NCBI GenBank assembly: GCA_937928595.1
Contig: CALGJV010000025.1
Location: forward strand, 1 to 64,000
Length of the DNA: 64,000 nucleotides
Reading direction: 5' to 3'
Origin: an uncultured Phycisphaerae bacterium
Lineage (GTDB): Bacteria; Planctomycetota; Phycisphaerae; UBA1845; Fen-1342
The translations under genes and the position numbers were made by a program. Of this stretch, positions 1-7,791 are shown one piece after another. Position 1 is the stretch's first letter. Every line of letters starts with the position of its first letter. The notes below the pieces were generated by a model. The model worked only from the letters and a program-made list of their open reading frames with translations. It was not told the DNA's origin and ran no database searches.

Positions 1-2
1 GG

Positions 3-230
3 GCGGCGCATCGGTTGCTGCACGAGGTGATCAACAAGGAGCACGTGCGGCTGGGCGAGGTCCACGTCTCGCAAGCCAAGCTCCGCCTGACGTTCGCGCC
101 AGCCGACGGGCAGCGCCCGAGGACGCTGACGTTTGACGTGACGTACCCCGACCGCTGCACGCTCAAGGACGCTCCGTACGACCAGATCGCGAAGAAGTAC
201 CTGAAGGAGTGGGGCATTGCCTGCGCCTGA
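3..230 (+). CDS. 3' end of an unassigned gene (5' end outside window)
   Basis: The frame is open to the left edge, so only the last 75 or so residues are visible. They include a basic stretch followed by a beta-rich segment ending in a Lys/Tyr-rich helix (IAKKYLKEWGIACA). The last 14 bases overlap the TTG start of the next gene, so the two are probably translationally coupled. It lies inside the integrated element that ends at the tRNA scar at 1330. I do not recognise the family. A phage or integrative-element protein is the likeliest origin, judged from position only. Confidence 0.55.
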   Translation, partial: AAHRLLHEVINKEHVRLGEVHVSQAKLRLTFAPADGQRPRTLTFDVTYPDRCTLKDAPYDQIAKKYLKEWGIACA

Positions 231-1155
231 TCCGCTGCCCTCGATCCTGCGGCGCCTCGACTGGCTCGAAGACTCAGCCTATCCGTTCGACGAAGTGCAA
301 CGTTGGCCGCGCGGGGCACTGGACCGCCTGCTCGCCGCCAGCATCCTCCGCGAGACGAACCCCGCGCGGGAGGTCACCTGCGGCAACTGCACCGATGGCT
401 GCTGGATCACGCCCGACATCGTCGAGGACCCGCGGACCGGTCAGATAGTCTGCACCGGCTGGTGCCACGACCCGGAGGACGGCGGGCTCGTCACGTTCAG
501 CGTGGACCGGCTGCGGATGTGGGAACCGCACTTCGAGGGCCTGGCATCATTCGTGGCCCGCGAGCTCGACGCGAGAGGGAGCGTGACGGCTCTAATCCCG
601 GGCCGCGTCTGCATGATCGGGTCGCTGATCTCCGACGGCCGCTGCCAGGACGTGTTCGTAGCGCGGGGCCTGACGTGGCCCGATGCGGCCGGCGTTCTCG
701 CCCAAGCCGACCGGTTGAAGGCCTCGCCGTCGCCGGTCGTCCTGGTGCCCGACCAGATGCCGCCGGTCGATTTCTGGCGGACGCTCTGCCCCGCCGTGGC
801 GTCGCTTGCCGAAGCACTGGTCGAAGCCGACGGCCCGCCGCGCATCGACGCGGCCATGCTGCTCGCACGAATCGGGCGGGTCGCTCCGGCCCGACACCAG
901 GACAAACCGCGGGCGGAGGTGCCGGTCCTCACGCGGACAGAGCGCGACGTGCTGGAGGCACTCGCAGCCAGCCCGCACGAGTCGATGCTCCTGGTCGAGC
1001 TGATGGCGGCCGCAGGCTACGGGAGGCACGCGACGTCCCAAGCCCTTCAGCGCCTGCGCGCACTCGGCCTCGTCGCGAAGCCGTCCGGCAAGCAGCGGAA
1101 GGGAGACGCGATCACGCCGGCGGGGCGCGACCTCCTGGCACCGCAACGAGCATGA
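217..1155 (+). CDS. Unassigned protein with Cys-rich N-terminal part and C-terminal winged-helix domain
   Basis: A 312-residue product with a TTG start overlapping the preceding gene by 14 bases. Around residues 53-85 there is a Cys cluster (CGNCTDGCW, then ICTGWCHD) that could bind a metal. Residues about 235-305 read as a winged helix-turn-helix: 'LTRTERDVLEAL', then a helix pair and 'ALQRLRALGLV', then a basic wing (KPSGKQRKGD). That is the layout of MarR/PadR-like DNA-binding domains. The middle is unassigned. It is the last gene of the element that ends at the tRNA-Ala scar, so a regulatory or replication role for that element is possible but only inferred. Confidence 0.6.
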   Translation: MPAPDPLPSILRRLDWLEDSAYPFDEVQRWPRGALDRLLAASILRETNPAREVTCGNCTDGCWITPDIVEDPRTGQIVCTGWCHDPEDGGLVTFSVDRLRMWEPHFEGLASFVARELDARGSVTALIPGRVCMIGSLISDGRCQDVFVARGLTWPDAAGVLAQADRLKASPSPVVLVPDQMPPVDFWRTLCPAVASLAEALVEADGPPRIDAAMLLARIGRVAPARHQDKPRAEVPVLTRTERDVLEALAASPHESMLLVELMAAAGYGRHATSQALQRLRALGLVAKPSGKQRKGDAITPAGRDLLAPQRA

Positions 1156-1164
1156 CCCGTCGCG

Positions 1165-1179
1165 CGAGTAGTCTACTCG
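1165..1179. other. Perfect 15-base palindrome downstream of the element's last gene
   Basis: Arms CGAGTAG and CTACTCG pair perfectly around one central T. It lies 10 bases after the stop of the winged-helix gene and about 110 bases before the tRNA scar. It could be a short terminator, an operator or a recombinase arm-type site; the sequence does not decide between them. Confidence 0.4.
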
Positions 1180-1288
1180 AAATGCGGCGAAATCCGGCGG
1201 TTTGGCGTAAGCGACTTGCAATCCGACCGGGTTCGGAGGTAGCGTCGTGACAAAGGGTTACGGCGAGTCGCCGGTGCGTTGGCGGTCG

Positions 1289-1330
1289 ATGGCATGCAAG
1301 AGGTCGTGAGTTCGAATCTCATCGGCTCCA
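1289..1330 (+). other. Attachment-site scar: 3' half of tRNA-Ala(GGC)
   Basis: These bases read as an Ala(GGC) anticodon loop (ATGGCAT), the 3' anticodon-stem strand GCAAG, variable loop AGGTC, T arm GTGAG-TTCGAAT-CTCAT, acceptor strand CGGCTCC and discriminator A. The 5' partner of the anticodon stem (expected CTTGC) is replaced by GGTCG, and no 5' acceptor strand or D arm lies upstream, so this is not a whole tRNA gene. A copy that begins exactly at the anticodon loop is what tyrosine-recombinase integration into a tRNA leaves at the distal end of an element. The intact tRNA should lie left of this window. Confidence 0.85.
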
Positions 1331-1335
1331 TTTCG

Positions 1336-1370
1336 CGACCCGTTGGCAACGCTTGCCGGCGGGTCGTTTC
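1336..1370 (+). terminator. Rho-independent terminator following the tRNA-Ala scar
   Basis: CGACCCG (1336-1342) pairs with CGGGTCG (1360-1366) around an inner GGCAA/TTGCC stem, and TTTC follows. It starts five bases after the tRNA 3' end, so it is probably the native terminator of the tRNA-Ala gene. It marks the return to ancestral host sequence. Confidence 0.7.
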
Positions 1371-1546
1371 TGTCTGTCAGCGCAGCACTTACGGCAGCGC
1401 CCCTTCGCACGTCCGCGGTCGGGCGTGATTCACTCCGCTTGCCAGTATTAGCCTTACAAAGCCCTAAATTGCCCCCGCGGGGTGCAAAATTCAGTGCAAC
1501 CGAAGTCGCCCCGACCGCGACGGTTCGTGTGGCGATCCCATCGTCG

Positions 1547-1657
1547 GACGGCCCCGGCGCGGCTCCGCGAGAAGGTGGGAACTTGAGAGTGTGGGCACGG
1601 CGTCGCTCGCCGGGCTTCCCTCTTCCCCCTTCCCACTTCCCGGGCCAGATGCCCGCG
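1547..1657 (-). repeat. Dispersed intergenic repeat, copy A
   Basis: Read on the minus strand it starts GCGCGGGCATCTGGCCCGG, continues with iterated GTGGGAAG-type purine units, and ends near TCTCGCGGAGCCGCGCCGG. It is near-identical, apart from one roughly 14-base indel, to copy B at 3884-4009. It begins about 18 bases after the stop of the dipeptide epimerase, in the same relative orientation as copy B has to recO. The rest of the gap from 1371 to 1674 shows no gene. Confidence 0.8.
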
Positions 1658-1674
1658 CGGCCCCTCTGCTCGCG

Positions 1675-2694
1675 CTACCGCCCCCGCGGCCAGACGCCCA
1701 GTCCCGGCCGGTCGCTCAGCGTGATCACGCCGCCGTCGCGCGTGATGCCCTCGAACGGGTCCTCGGCCAGCAGCAGGGCCCCGTCGAGGTCGGCGTAATC
1801 GACCAGTGACGCGATCGTCAGCGCCGGAGCGATGGCCAGGCTGCTGGACACGAAGCACCCCAGCATGGTCAGCATCCCCAGCTCGCGCGCCAGGTACACC
1901 ATCCGCAGGGCCGGCCGGATGCCGCCGCACTTGTTGAACTTGATATTCACGCCGTCCACGTAGCCGTGCAACCGCACGACGTCGGCCGGCCGCTCGCAGC
2001 TCTCGTCGGCGAAGATCGGCGCGACGCCCAGGTCGCGCAGCCCCTTCATCTGCTGCCAGTCCTCGCGCCGCAGCGGCTGCTCGATGATCGTCGGCCGGTA
2101 CTGCGCCAGCGTCGGGATCTGCCGCCGGGCCTCCTCCGGCGTCCAGGCCGCGTTCGCGTCGAGGAACAGCGGCCCGTCGAACTTCGCGCGGACCAGCGCC
2201 AGCGTCTCATGGTCGCTTTCGACGCCGACCTTGATCTTCAGCGCGTCGAACCCGGCGGCCAGCGCCTCGTCGATCTTCACCCGCGTCAGATCGGGGTCGG
2301 CCACGCCGATCGTGAACGTCGTCCGCTTCCGCGGCTGATCGAGCCCCAGCAGCTTCCAGACCGGCACGCCGAGCTTCCGGCCGACCCAGTCGTGCAGCGC
2401 CGCGTCCAACCCGTCCAGCGCCGCCCGCTGGCTGTCGAACTCCCGACCCAGGCGCGTGAGGATCGACTCGAGCGCGAAGGGGTCGTCCCCCAGACGCGCG
2501 GCCATCTGGGCGAGCGTGGCCTCGCATGATTCGAGCGATTGCCCGTACAGCGACGACGGGACCGCCTCGCCCAGGCCGACTACGCCGTCGTGCTCGACCC
2601 GCACGATCAGCGTCTCCTTCTCATCGACGCCCCACTGCGAGGTCGAGAAGCGGTGCCGCGGACGGATGCGCTGCCGTTGCCAGGTCAGTTTCAT
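1675..2694 (-). CDS. Dipeptide epimerase (L-Ala-D/L-Glu epimerase type, enolase superfamily)
   Basis: A 339-residue protein with the full muconate-lactonizing subgroup active site. LKIKVG supplies the KxK catalytic Lys pair (K153/K155). The metal ligands are D179 (FLDAN), E205 (IIEQP) and D230 (ADES). The opposing Lys lies in NIKFNKCGG (near 252-255). The DLDG motif near 302-304 is the DxD that binds the substrate alpha-ammonium in dipeptide epimerases. The family epimerises dipeptides such as L-Ala-D-Glu from recycled murein. The exact dipeptide specificity cannot be read here. The intergenic repeat follows its stop. Confidence 0.87.
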   Translation of the reverse strand: MKLTWQRQRIRPRHRFSTSQWGVDEKETLIVRVEHDGVVGLGEAVPSSLYGQSLESCEATLAQMAARLGDDPFALESILTRLGREFDSQRAALDGLDAALHDWVGRKLGVPVWKLLGLDQPRKRTTFTIGVADPDLTRVKIDEALAAGFDALKIKVGVESDHETLALVRAKFDGPLFLDANAAWTPEEARRQIPTLAQYRPTIIEQPLRREDWQQMKGLRDLGVAPIFADESCERPADVVRLHGYVDGVNIKFNKCGGIRPALRMVYLARELGMLTMLGCFVSSSLAIAPALTIASLVDYADLDGALLLAEDPFEGITRDGGVITLSDRPGLGVWPRGR

Positions 2695-2735
2695 GACGGT
2701 TTCCGTGTGTGGGGCGGCCGCCCGCGGCGGCCGGT

Positions 2736-3074
2736 TCAGACCATCCAGCGGTCGGGGTCGCCGGTCGGCCCCTCCGCGATCACGTCGTCGAGCGCCGAGA
2801 GGCTCACTATCGCCGTCCGCTCGACGAAGACGCGGCGGCGGTTCATGGTGCGGGCCCCGCTGCGCTCGAGCAGGTACGCGTCGTTGATGTACTTCTCCTT
2901 CGTGCTGTGCCCCTCGTCGCGGTCGTGCACGTCGGCGTCGTCGAGCCAGTAGCCGCGCTCGTCGTACGCCACGAGCTGCCCGATGTAGAGCAGCGGCCCC
3001 TGCGTGTCGAGCACGACCCGCCGCTCGAGGTAGTCGTCGAGGGTCGGCTTGCGGCCGCCGTTCTTGTCGGGCAT
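2736..3074 (-). CDS. Conserved small protein of unknown function
   Basis: A 112-residue soluble protein, charged and rich in Asp, Arg and Tyr (VAYDERGYWLDDADVHDRDEG), with no signal peptide or membrane segment. The ATG at 3074 was chosen over the much longer upstream frame, which runs antisense to recO. A minus-strand TACAAT box lies 34 bases before this start at 3108-3113. It is divergent from recO with about 70 bases between them. I recognise no domain. The sequence looks like an ordinary well-conserved cytoplasmic protein. Confidence 0.7.
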   Translation of the reverse strand: MPDKNGGRKPTLDDYLERRVVLDTQGPLLYIGQLVAYDERGYWLDDADVHDRDEGHSTKEKYINDAYLLERSGARTMNRRRVFVERTAIVSLSALDDVIAEGPTGDPDRWMV

Positions 3075-3146
3075 CGCACGCTCCGCGTCGCCCCCCCGGG
3101 CCGCCGTATTGTAGAGGAGCCCGGCGAGCGGCAAAACTATCCGCGC

Positions 3147-3872
3147 ATGGCCGCCGAGCACGACGAAGGCATCGTCCTCCGCCTCACGGACTTCCGCGAA
3201 ACTTCCCAGATCGCGGCGCTCTTCACCGCCGCGCACGGACAGCTCCGACTGATCGCCAAGGGCGCCCGCCGCGGCACGAAGACGCGCATCGCCCCGGGGC
3301 TCGACCTGCTCGAGCGCGGCGAGCTCGCCTTCCTTCCGCCGCGGGGCGAGGCCGAGCTCGGCACGCTCACCGAGTGGGTCCAGCGCGACGCGTACGCCGG
3401 CCTGCGCCGCACGCCCGTGCGCCTCTACGCCGGTTTCTACGCGGCCGAGGCCACGCTGACGCTGACCGAGCCGGGCGACGCGACCGCGGCGCTCTACGCC
3501 GGACTGCGCGGGCTGTTGGAGAGCCTGGCCGGCGACGCGGCGGCGGGCGCCGCGCTGGTCGCGTTTCAGCGGACTCTGCTGCGGGCTGCGGGCTACGCGC
3601 CGCACCTGGAGTCGTGCGTCGAGTGCGGCCGGCCGCCGCGCCCCGGGGAGGCGGCGTACTTCGGGTCGGCGGCCGGGGGGCTGCTGTGCCGCGACTGCGA
3701 GGGGCACCATGTGGAGAAGCGGCGGATCGCGGACGCGTTGCGCGGCACGCGGCCGGAGGGCGGCGCGGCGGTCGAGTGGTTCGCGCTGCTCGACTACCAC
3801 CTCACGCAGGTGGCGGGCAAGCGCCTCCGGACGGCGGAGCCGCTGGAGCGTCTGCTGCGCGCGGAAGCGTAA
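3147..3872 (+). CDS. recO: DNA repair protein RecO
   Basis: A 241-residue protein of the expected RecO length. The N-terminal OB-fold region carries the typical opening 'EGIVLRLTDFRETSQIAALFTAAHGQLRLIAKGARR' in pieces such as LIAKGARRG. A helical region follows. A C-terminal zinc finger is formed by CVECGRPP and CRDCEG (CxxC pair, near residues 152-190). RecO with RecR loads RecA onto SSB-coated single-stranded DNA in the RecF pathway. The ATG at 3147 is the first start at which family similarity begins; longer in-frame starts lie in the neighbour's upstream region. Confidence 0.9.
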   Translation: MAAEHDEGIVLRLTDFRETSQIAALFTAAHGQLRLIAKGARRGTKTRIAPGLDLLERGELAFLPPRGEAELGTLTEWVQRDAYAGLRRTPVRLYAGFYAAEATLTLTEPGDATAALYAGLRGLLESLAGDAAAGAALVAFQRTLLRAAGYAPHLESCVECGRPPRPGEAAYFGSAAGGLLCRDCEGHHVEKRRIADALRGTRPEGGAAVEWFALLDYHLTQVAGKRLRTAEPLERLLRAEA

Positions 3873-3883
3873 GGGGGGAGCGC

Positions 3884-4009
3884 GGGCATCTGGCCCGGGA
3901 AGTGGGAAGGGGGAGGTGGGAAGTCGGAAGAGGGAAGCTCGGCGAGCGACCCCGCGCCCACGTTCTCACGTTCCTGTCTTCTCGCGGAGCCGCGCCGGCC
4001 CCGTCCGTG
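3884..4009 (+). repeat. Dispersed intergenic repeat, copy B
   Basis: Starts 12 bases after the recO stop with GCGCGGGCATCTGGCCCGG. It continues through GTGGGAAG/GTCGGAAG iterations and ends with TCTCGCGGAGCCGCGCCGG. It matches copy A at 1547-1657, which lies on the opposite strand. The rest of the gap to 4254 holds only the promoter-like boxes listed next. Confidence 0.8.
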
Positions 4010-4162
4010 CCGCTGCTCTTGAGCCGTGCGGGGCCCGGTCCGCGGCGCACCACGCAAACCGGCATCACCGCTCGCCGGCGCTCCGTGTTCGGGGACGGAG
4101 GCCCCGCGGCGGGTCGGGGTGCCGCCGGCCAACGCCCGGCGAAATCGCGCGGCGTTTTCCGA

Positions 4163-4191
4163 TTGGGCCCGCGGGCGTCCGGTGGTAAACT
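4163..4191 (+). promoter_or_regulatory. Sigma70-like promoter for the secreted dockerin protein
   Basis: TTGGGC (4163-4168), a 17-base spacer and TAAACT (4186-4191), ending 63 bases before the ATG at 4255. The spacing is canonical and both boxes are plausible in GC-rich DNA. Confidence 0.5.
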
Positions 4192-4254
4192 GCGTTCCAG
4201 TGGCCCACCGGCGCAGTGCAGGCGTTCTCCACGGGCCGCACGGAGGTCGAAAGC

Positions 4255-5382
4255 ATGCGAAACGGTCCTGTTTTTGCGCTTTTGTTGTGCTGTGCGTCGC
4301 TGGCCGCGGCCGAACTGCTCGTGACCGACCGGTACCGCGACAGCGTGCATCGCTTCAGTTCGTATGACGGGTCGCTGGTGCAGCTTGATTTCATCGTGGG
4401 CGCGGGGCCTGGTGTTTCGCTTGACTCCGCGATGGAGGCCCTGGTCGTCGGCGACCGGATCTGGTTGAGCGACCAGAACCTCGACTCCGTTTTCCGCTAC
4501 ACGCTGGACGGGCAGTTTGTGGACCGCTTTATCGGACCGGCGAACCAGATCGACAACATCCGCGGCTTCCACATCGCCGACGGGGTTCTCTACCTGACCA
4601 ACTTCGGCACTGCCAACGGGGCCCCCGGCCCCGCCATCCGGAAGTTCGACGTCGCCACCGCGGCGGACCTCGGCACGATCACCATGCCCGGCGGGCGCAG
4701 CCCGTGGGACGTGGTGGCGTTCGGTGCCGGCCTGCTGGCGAGCGATGACACGAACATCAGCACGAACCCGCTGCTCGACACGGCCATCATCTGGGACATC
4801 GCGCAGAGCCCGGTCGGCGTGTTCGCGTCGGGCTCCGCGGGCACCAACGGTTTGTCGTTGCCCAAGCAGATGACCGTGCTGTCCAACGGCCGCCTGCTGG
4901 TTGCCAACAACGGCACGCCCAGGGCGCTGCTCGAGCTGAACGCTGCGGGGCAGATCGTGGCGACGTACCCGCTTGGCACGCTCCGCCCGAACGGGCTGTA
5001 CGAGCTGGAGAACGGGCGGATCTTCATCGCCGGCGAGGACACGGGGGTGCTGGGAACGAACGGCCTCTACACGCTCGATCGCACGAGCGGAATGCTGACG
5101 CCCATCCTGCTGGGCAACCAGACCCCGGGCGGCCTGCTGCCGCATTACGTGAACTACTACGCACCGCCGCCGCCGGCCGTCTGCCCGGGCGACCTGAACT
5201 GCGACGGGGTGGTCAACTTCGATGACATCGACCTGTTCGTGGAAGCTCTCGGTTATCCGGACGGTGCGGGCTGGCCGTATCCGGGTTGCCCGTGGGTGAG
5301 CGGTGACTGCAACGCGGACGGCCAGGTCACGTTCGACGACATTGATCCGTTTGTGGCGCGGATCGGCAGCGACTGTCGCTGA
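4255..5382 (+). CDS. Secreted beta-propeller-like protein with C-terminal dockerin-like repeats
   Basis: A 375-residue protein. The ATG at 4255 has a GGAGG site eight bases upstream and opens a signal peptide (hydrophobic core FALLLCCASLAAA). Residues about 20-300 repeat short strand units typical of NHL or SMP-30-like propellers (GDRIWLSDQNLDSVFRY, NGRLLVANNGTPRALLEL). The tail has two EF-hand-like units, GDLNCDGVVNFDDIDLF and GDCNADGQVTFDDIDPF, the planctomycete dockerin-type calcium motif. The same tail occurs on the peptidase at 38837-40771. The role of the propeller is unknown. No cohesin partner is seen in this window. Confidence 0.8.
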   Translation: MRNGPVFALLLCCASLAAAELLVTDRYRDSVHRFSSYDGSLVQLDFIVGAGPGVSLDSAMEALVVGDRIWLSDQNLDSVFRYTLDGQFVDRFIGPANQIDNIRGFHIADGVLYLTNFGTANGAPGPAIRKFDVATAADLGTITMPGGRSPWDVVAFGAGLLASDDTNISTNPLLDTAIIWDIAQSPVGVFASGSAGTNGLSLPKQMTVLSNGRLLVANNGTPRALLELNAAGQIVATYPLGTLRPNGLYELENGRIFIAGEDTGVLGTNGLYTLDRTSGMLTPILLGNQTPGGLLPHYVNYYAPPPPAVCPGDLNCDGVVNFDDIDLFVEALGYPDGAGWPYPGCPWVSGDCNADGQVTFDDIDPFVARIGSDCR

Positions 5383-5463
5383 CCCGGGGCGGCGGGGCGG
5401 CGCGTGCGGGGCGGAGCGCCGGCCCGCTCCCGGCGGGGCGCGGGGGGCGATAGGATGCGTTGC

Positions 5464-7116
5464 ATGGACGCGCAACCGATCGTCCGCACGCGCTTCGCGC
5501 CGTCGCCGACCGGCTACCTGCACATCGGCGGGGCGCGGACGGCGCTGTTCAACTACCTGCTGGCCCGCCGCCTGGGCGGCAAGTTCGTCCTGCGCATCGA
5601 GGACACCGACCAGACCCGCAACATCGAGGAGGCCGACCGCAAGCTGATGGAGGACCTGCGCTGGCTGGGCCTTCAGTGGGACGAGGGGCCGGAGGTGGGC
5701 GGGCCCGGCGGTCCGTACCACCAGAGCGAGCGCCTGGAGCAGTACCACGCCCGTGCCCGGGAGCTGCTCGAGCGCGGCCTCGCATACTATGCCCTGGAAA
5801 CGCGCGAGGAGCTCGAGGCAATGCGGAAGGCCGCGCAGCAGCGCGGCGAGAAGGGCTTCCGCTATCCCCGGCCGACGCACTTTCCCTCGGAGGCCGAGGC
5901 CCGGCGGGCCCGCGATGCCGGCCGCCCGGTCGTCGTCCGGTTGAAGATGCCGGACCGCGACGTGACCGTGCACGACCGGATTCTCGGCGACGTGACCATC
6001 CGCGCCGAGGAGCTCAGCGACTTCGTGCTGCTGAAGGCCGACGGGTGGCCGACGTACCACTTCGCGGTCGTCGTCGACGACGCCGCGATGCGGATCACGC
6101 ACGTGCTCCGCGGGCAGGAGCACCTGATGAACACGCCCAACCACATCGCGCTTCAGGAGGCACTCGGTTACCCGACGCCCGAGTACGCGCACCTGCCCAT
6201 CATCTTCAACATGTCCGGCACCAAGATGAGCAAGCGCGAGAAGGACAAGGTCGTCCGCGACGCCGCCAAGGCCGGCGGGCTCGACGACGCGCGCCTGCTC
6301 CAGCTCGCCGGACTCGACGACCCCGCCCTGCCGGCGGCCTGGCGCAAGGGCGACACGCAGCTCCCCGGCGACGCCCTGCTGCGGCTGGCGCGGGCCCTGG
6401 CCGTGCACCTGCCCGAGATCGAGATCCACGACTTCCGCCGCAGCGGCTACCTGCCCGAGGTGCTCGTCAACTTCATCGCCCTGCTGGGCTGGTCGCCCGG
6501 TGAGGACCGCGAGAAGTTCACGCTGGCCGAGTTGTGCGAGCGTTTCAGCCTCGAGCGCGTCGGCCGCACGAACGCCCGCTTCGACCGCGAGAAGCTGCTC
6601 GCGTTCAATACGGCCGCGCTGGAAGCCGCCACGCCGGAACGGAAGCTGGCCGGGTTGAAGGACTGGCTGAGCGTGGCGGATCCCGGACCGCTGACGGGGC
6701 TGCCGGACGCGGTGCTGGCCCGGGTGATCGAATGCTGCCGCGGGTTCCGCCTGTTTCCCGACCTGGAGTACAAGTGCGGCGCCCTGTTCGTGCCGGACGA
6801 GCAGATCCGTTACGACGAGAAGGCGGTCCGCAAGGTGCTGCTGAGGGACGACGGGCAGGGCCGGCGGGTGCTGGAAGTGCTGCGGGCCCGGTTGGCGGCC
6901 GCGCCGCACTGGACGCCCGCGGCGCTGGACGAGCTGATCCGGGGGGTCGCGGAGGCGCAGGGCCTGGACCTGGGCAAGGTCGCCCAGCCGCTGCGCGTGG
7001 CGGTGACCGGCGCCACCGTCAGCCCGCAGATCTCCGACACGCTGGACCTGCTGGGCCGCGAGCGGACACTGGCCCGCATCGACCGGGCCTTGGCGCATTT
7101 GCAGACGCTACAATGA
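5464..7116 (+). CDS. gltX: Glutamyl-tRNA synthetase
   Basis: A class I aminoacyl-tRNA synthetase. The N-terminus reads VRTRFAPSPTGYLHIGGART (HIGH motif), and GTKMSKREKDK is the KMSKS loop near residue 250. At 550 residues it is longer than the usual 470-490. The extra length is mainly an insertion of about 60 residues directly after KMSKR and before the conserved 'GYLPEVLVNFIALLGWSPG' block. It charges tRNA-Glu, and possibly tRNA-Gln if the cell uses transamidation. ATG 5464 follows an AGGA site at 5452-5455; ATG 5455 is an alternative. Confidence 0.93.
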   Translation: MDAQPIVRTRFAPSPTGYLHIGGARTALFNYLLARRLGGKFVLRIEDTDQTRNIEEADRKLMEDLRWLGLQWDEGPEVGGPGGPYHQSERLEQYHARARELLERGLAYYALETREELEAMRKAAQQRGEKGFRYPRPTHFPSEAEARRARDAGRPVVVRLKMPDRDVTVHDRILGDVTIRAEELSDFVLLKADGWPTYHFAVVVDDAAMRITHVLRGQEHLMNTPNHIALQEALGYPTPEYAHLPIIFNMSGTKMSKREKDKVVRDAAKAGGLDDARLLQLAGLDDPALPAAWRKGDTQLPGDALLRLARALAVHLPEIEIHDFRRSGYLPEVLVNFIALLGWSPGEDREKFTLAELCERFSLERVGRTNARFDREKLLAFNTAALEAATPERKLAGLKDWLSVADPGPLTGLPDAVLARVIECCRGFRLFPDLEYKCGALFVPDEQIRYDEKAVRKVLLRDDGQGRRVLEVLRARLAAAPHWTPAALDELIRGVAEAQGLDLGKVAQPLRVAVTGATVSPQISDTLDLLGRERTLARIDRALAHLQTLQ

Positions 7117-7136
7117 CCGCCGTGGAGGGCCGCCGC

Positions 7137-7496
7137 ATGCGGGTTTCGCGACGCTGGATCATCGGACTGCTGACCGTCGTCGGGCTGCCGGCGGTGACGG
7201 GCTGTCAGACGGCGCTGACGGGCGACTGGTACATGGTGCAGGCCATCCCGAACCGCGACACGTTCGCGATCGACAACGCCACGTTCCGCGGCGACGGGAC
7301 GTACAGCGCGACGACCACGATCGAGGGCCTGACGCAGTCGGAAAAAGGGACGTACGACTTCATCGGCTACAAGCTGAAGCTCCGGCCGCAGGCGGGCGGC
7401 CAGCGGACGTACACCACGGTGCTCAAGCTGAACCGGCTGGAGATCATGGACGGCCCGCGGAAGGCGGTGCTCCAGAAGGGGCGGCGAGGCGGCTGA
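7137..7496 (+). CDS. Small lipoprotein
   Basis: A 119-residue product. The ATG at 7137 is preceded by GGAGGG at 7123-7128, which favours it over the in-frame ATG at 7113 that overlaps the gltX stop. An RRW-start signal with hydrophobic core ends in AVTGC, a lipobox, so the mature protein would be lipid-anchored at Cys. The mature part is short and beta-rich (GDWYMVQAIPNRDTF, KLKLRPQAGG), like lipocalin or META-type domains, but I cannot assign one. Probably cotranscribed with gltX and the acylphosphatase. Confidence 0.7.
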   Translation: MRVSRRWIIGLLTVVGLPAVTGCQTALTGDWYMVQAIPNRDTFAIDNATFRGDGTYSATTTIEGLTQSEKGTYDFIGYKLKLRPQAGGQRTYTTVLKLNRLEIMDGPRKAVLQKGRRGG

Positions 7497-7497
7497 G

Positions 7498-7785
7498 ATG
7501 GACCCCGCGCGCGAGATCGTGCGACAGCGCGTGCTGTACTCGGGGCACGTGCAGGGCGTGTGCTTCCGGGCCACGGCGGCGGACCTGGCGCGGCGCCGGC
7601 CGGTGGTCGGCTGGGTGCGCAACCGGCCGGACGGGACGGTGGAGCTGGAGGCGGAGGGCGCGGCGGGGGAGGTCACGGCGTTCCTGGACGACGTGGCGCG
7701 GCACTTCGCGCGGAACATTGCTGACGCGGCGCGGACGGCGTTGCCGCCGCGCGGGGATGAAACCGGGTTCGAGATCCGCTACTGA
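7498..7785 (+). CDS. Acylphosphatase
   Basis: A 95-residue protein of the usual family size. It has the signature YSGHVQGVCFR (G-x-VQGV-x-FR), whose Arg binds the phosphate, and GWVRNRPDGTVE, whose Asn positions the nucleophilic water. It hydrolyses acyl phosphates such as acetyl phosphate or carbamoyl phosphate in the cytoplasm. The ATG starts one base after the stop of the lipoprotein gene, so the two are one transcript. It ends six bases from the convergent SPFH/ABC operon. Confidence 0.9.
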   Translation: MDPAREIVRQRVLYSGHVQGVCFRATAADLARRRPVVGWVRNRPDGTVELEAEGAAGEVTAFLDDVARHFARNIADAARTALPPRGDETGFEIRY

Positions 7786-7791
7786 GCGGGG

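Noticed and set aside
1262-1330. A complete tRNA gene
   Set aside because: The anticodon loop, T arm and 3' acceptor strand are present, but the 5' anticodon stem, D arm and 5' acceptor strand do not exist upstream, so it is an attachment scar.
3802-7098. 1098-residue minus-strand open frame across recO, dockerin protein and gltX
   Set aside because: It is antisense to well-supported genes, rich in Arg, Gln and His as expected for a GC-rich shadow frame, and shows no domain.
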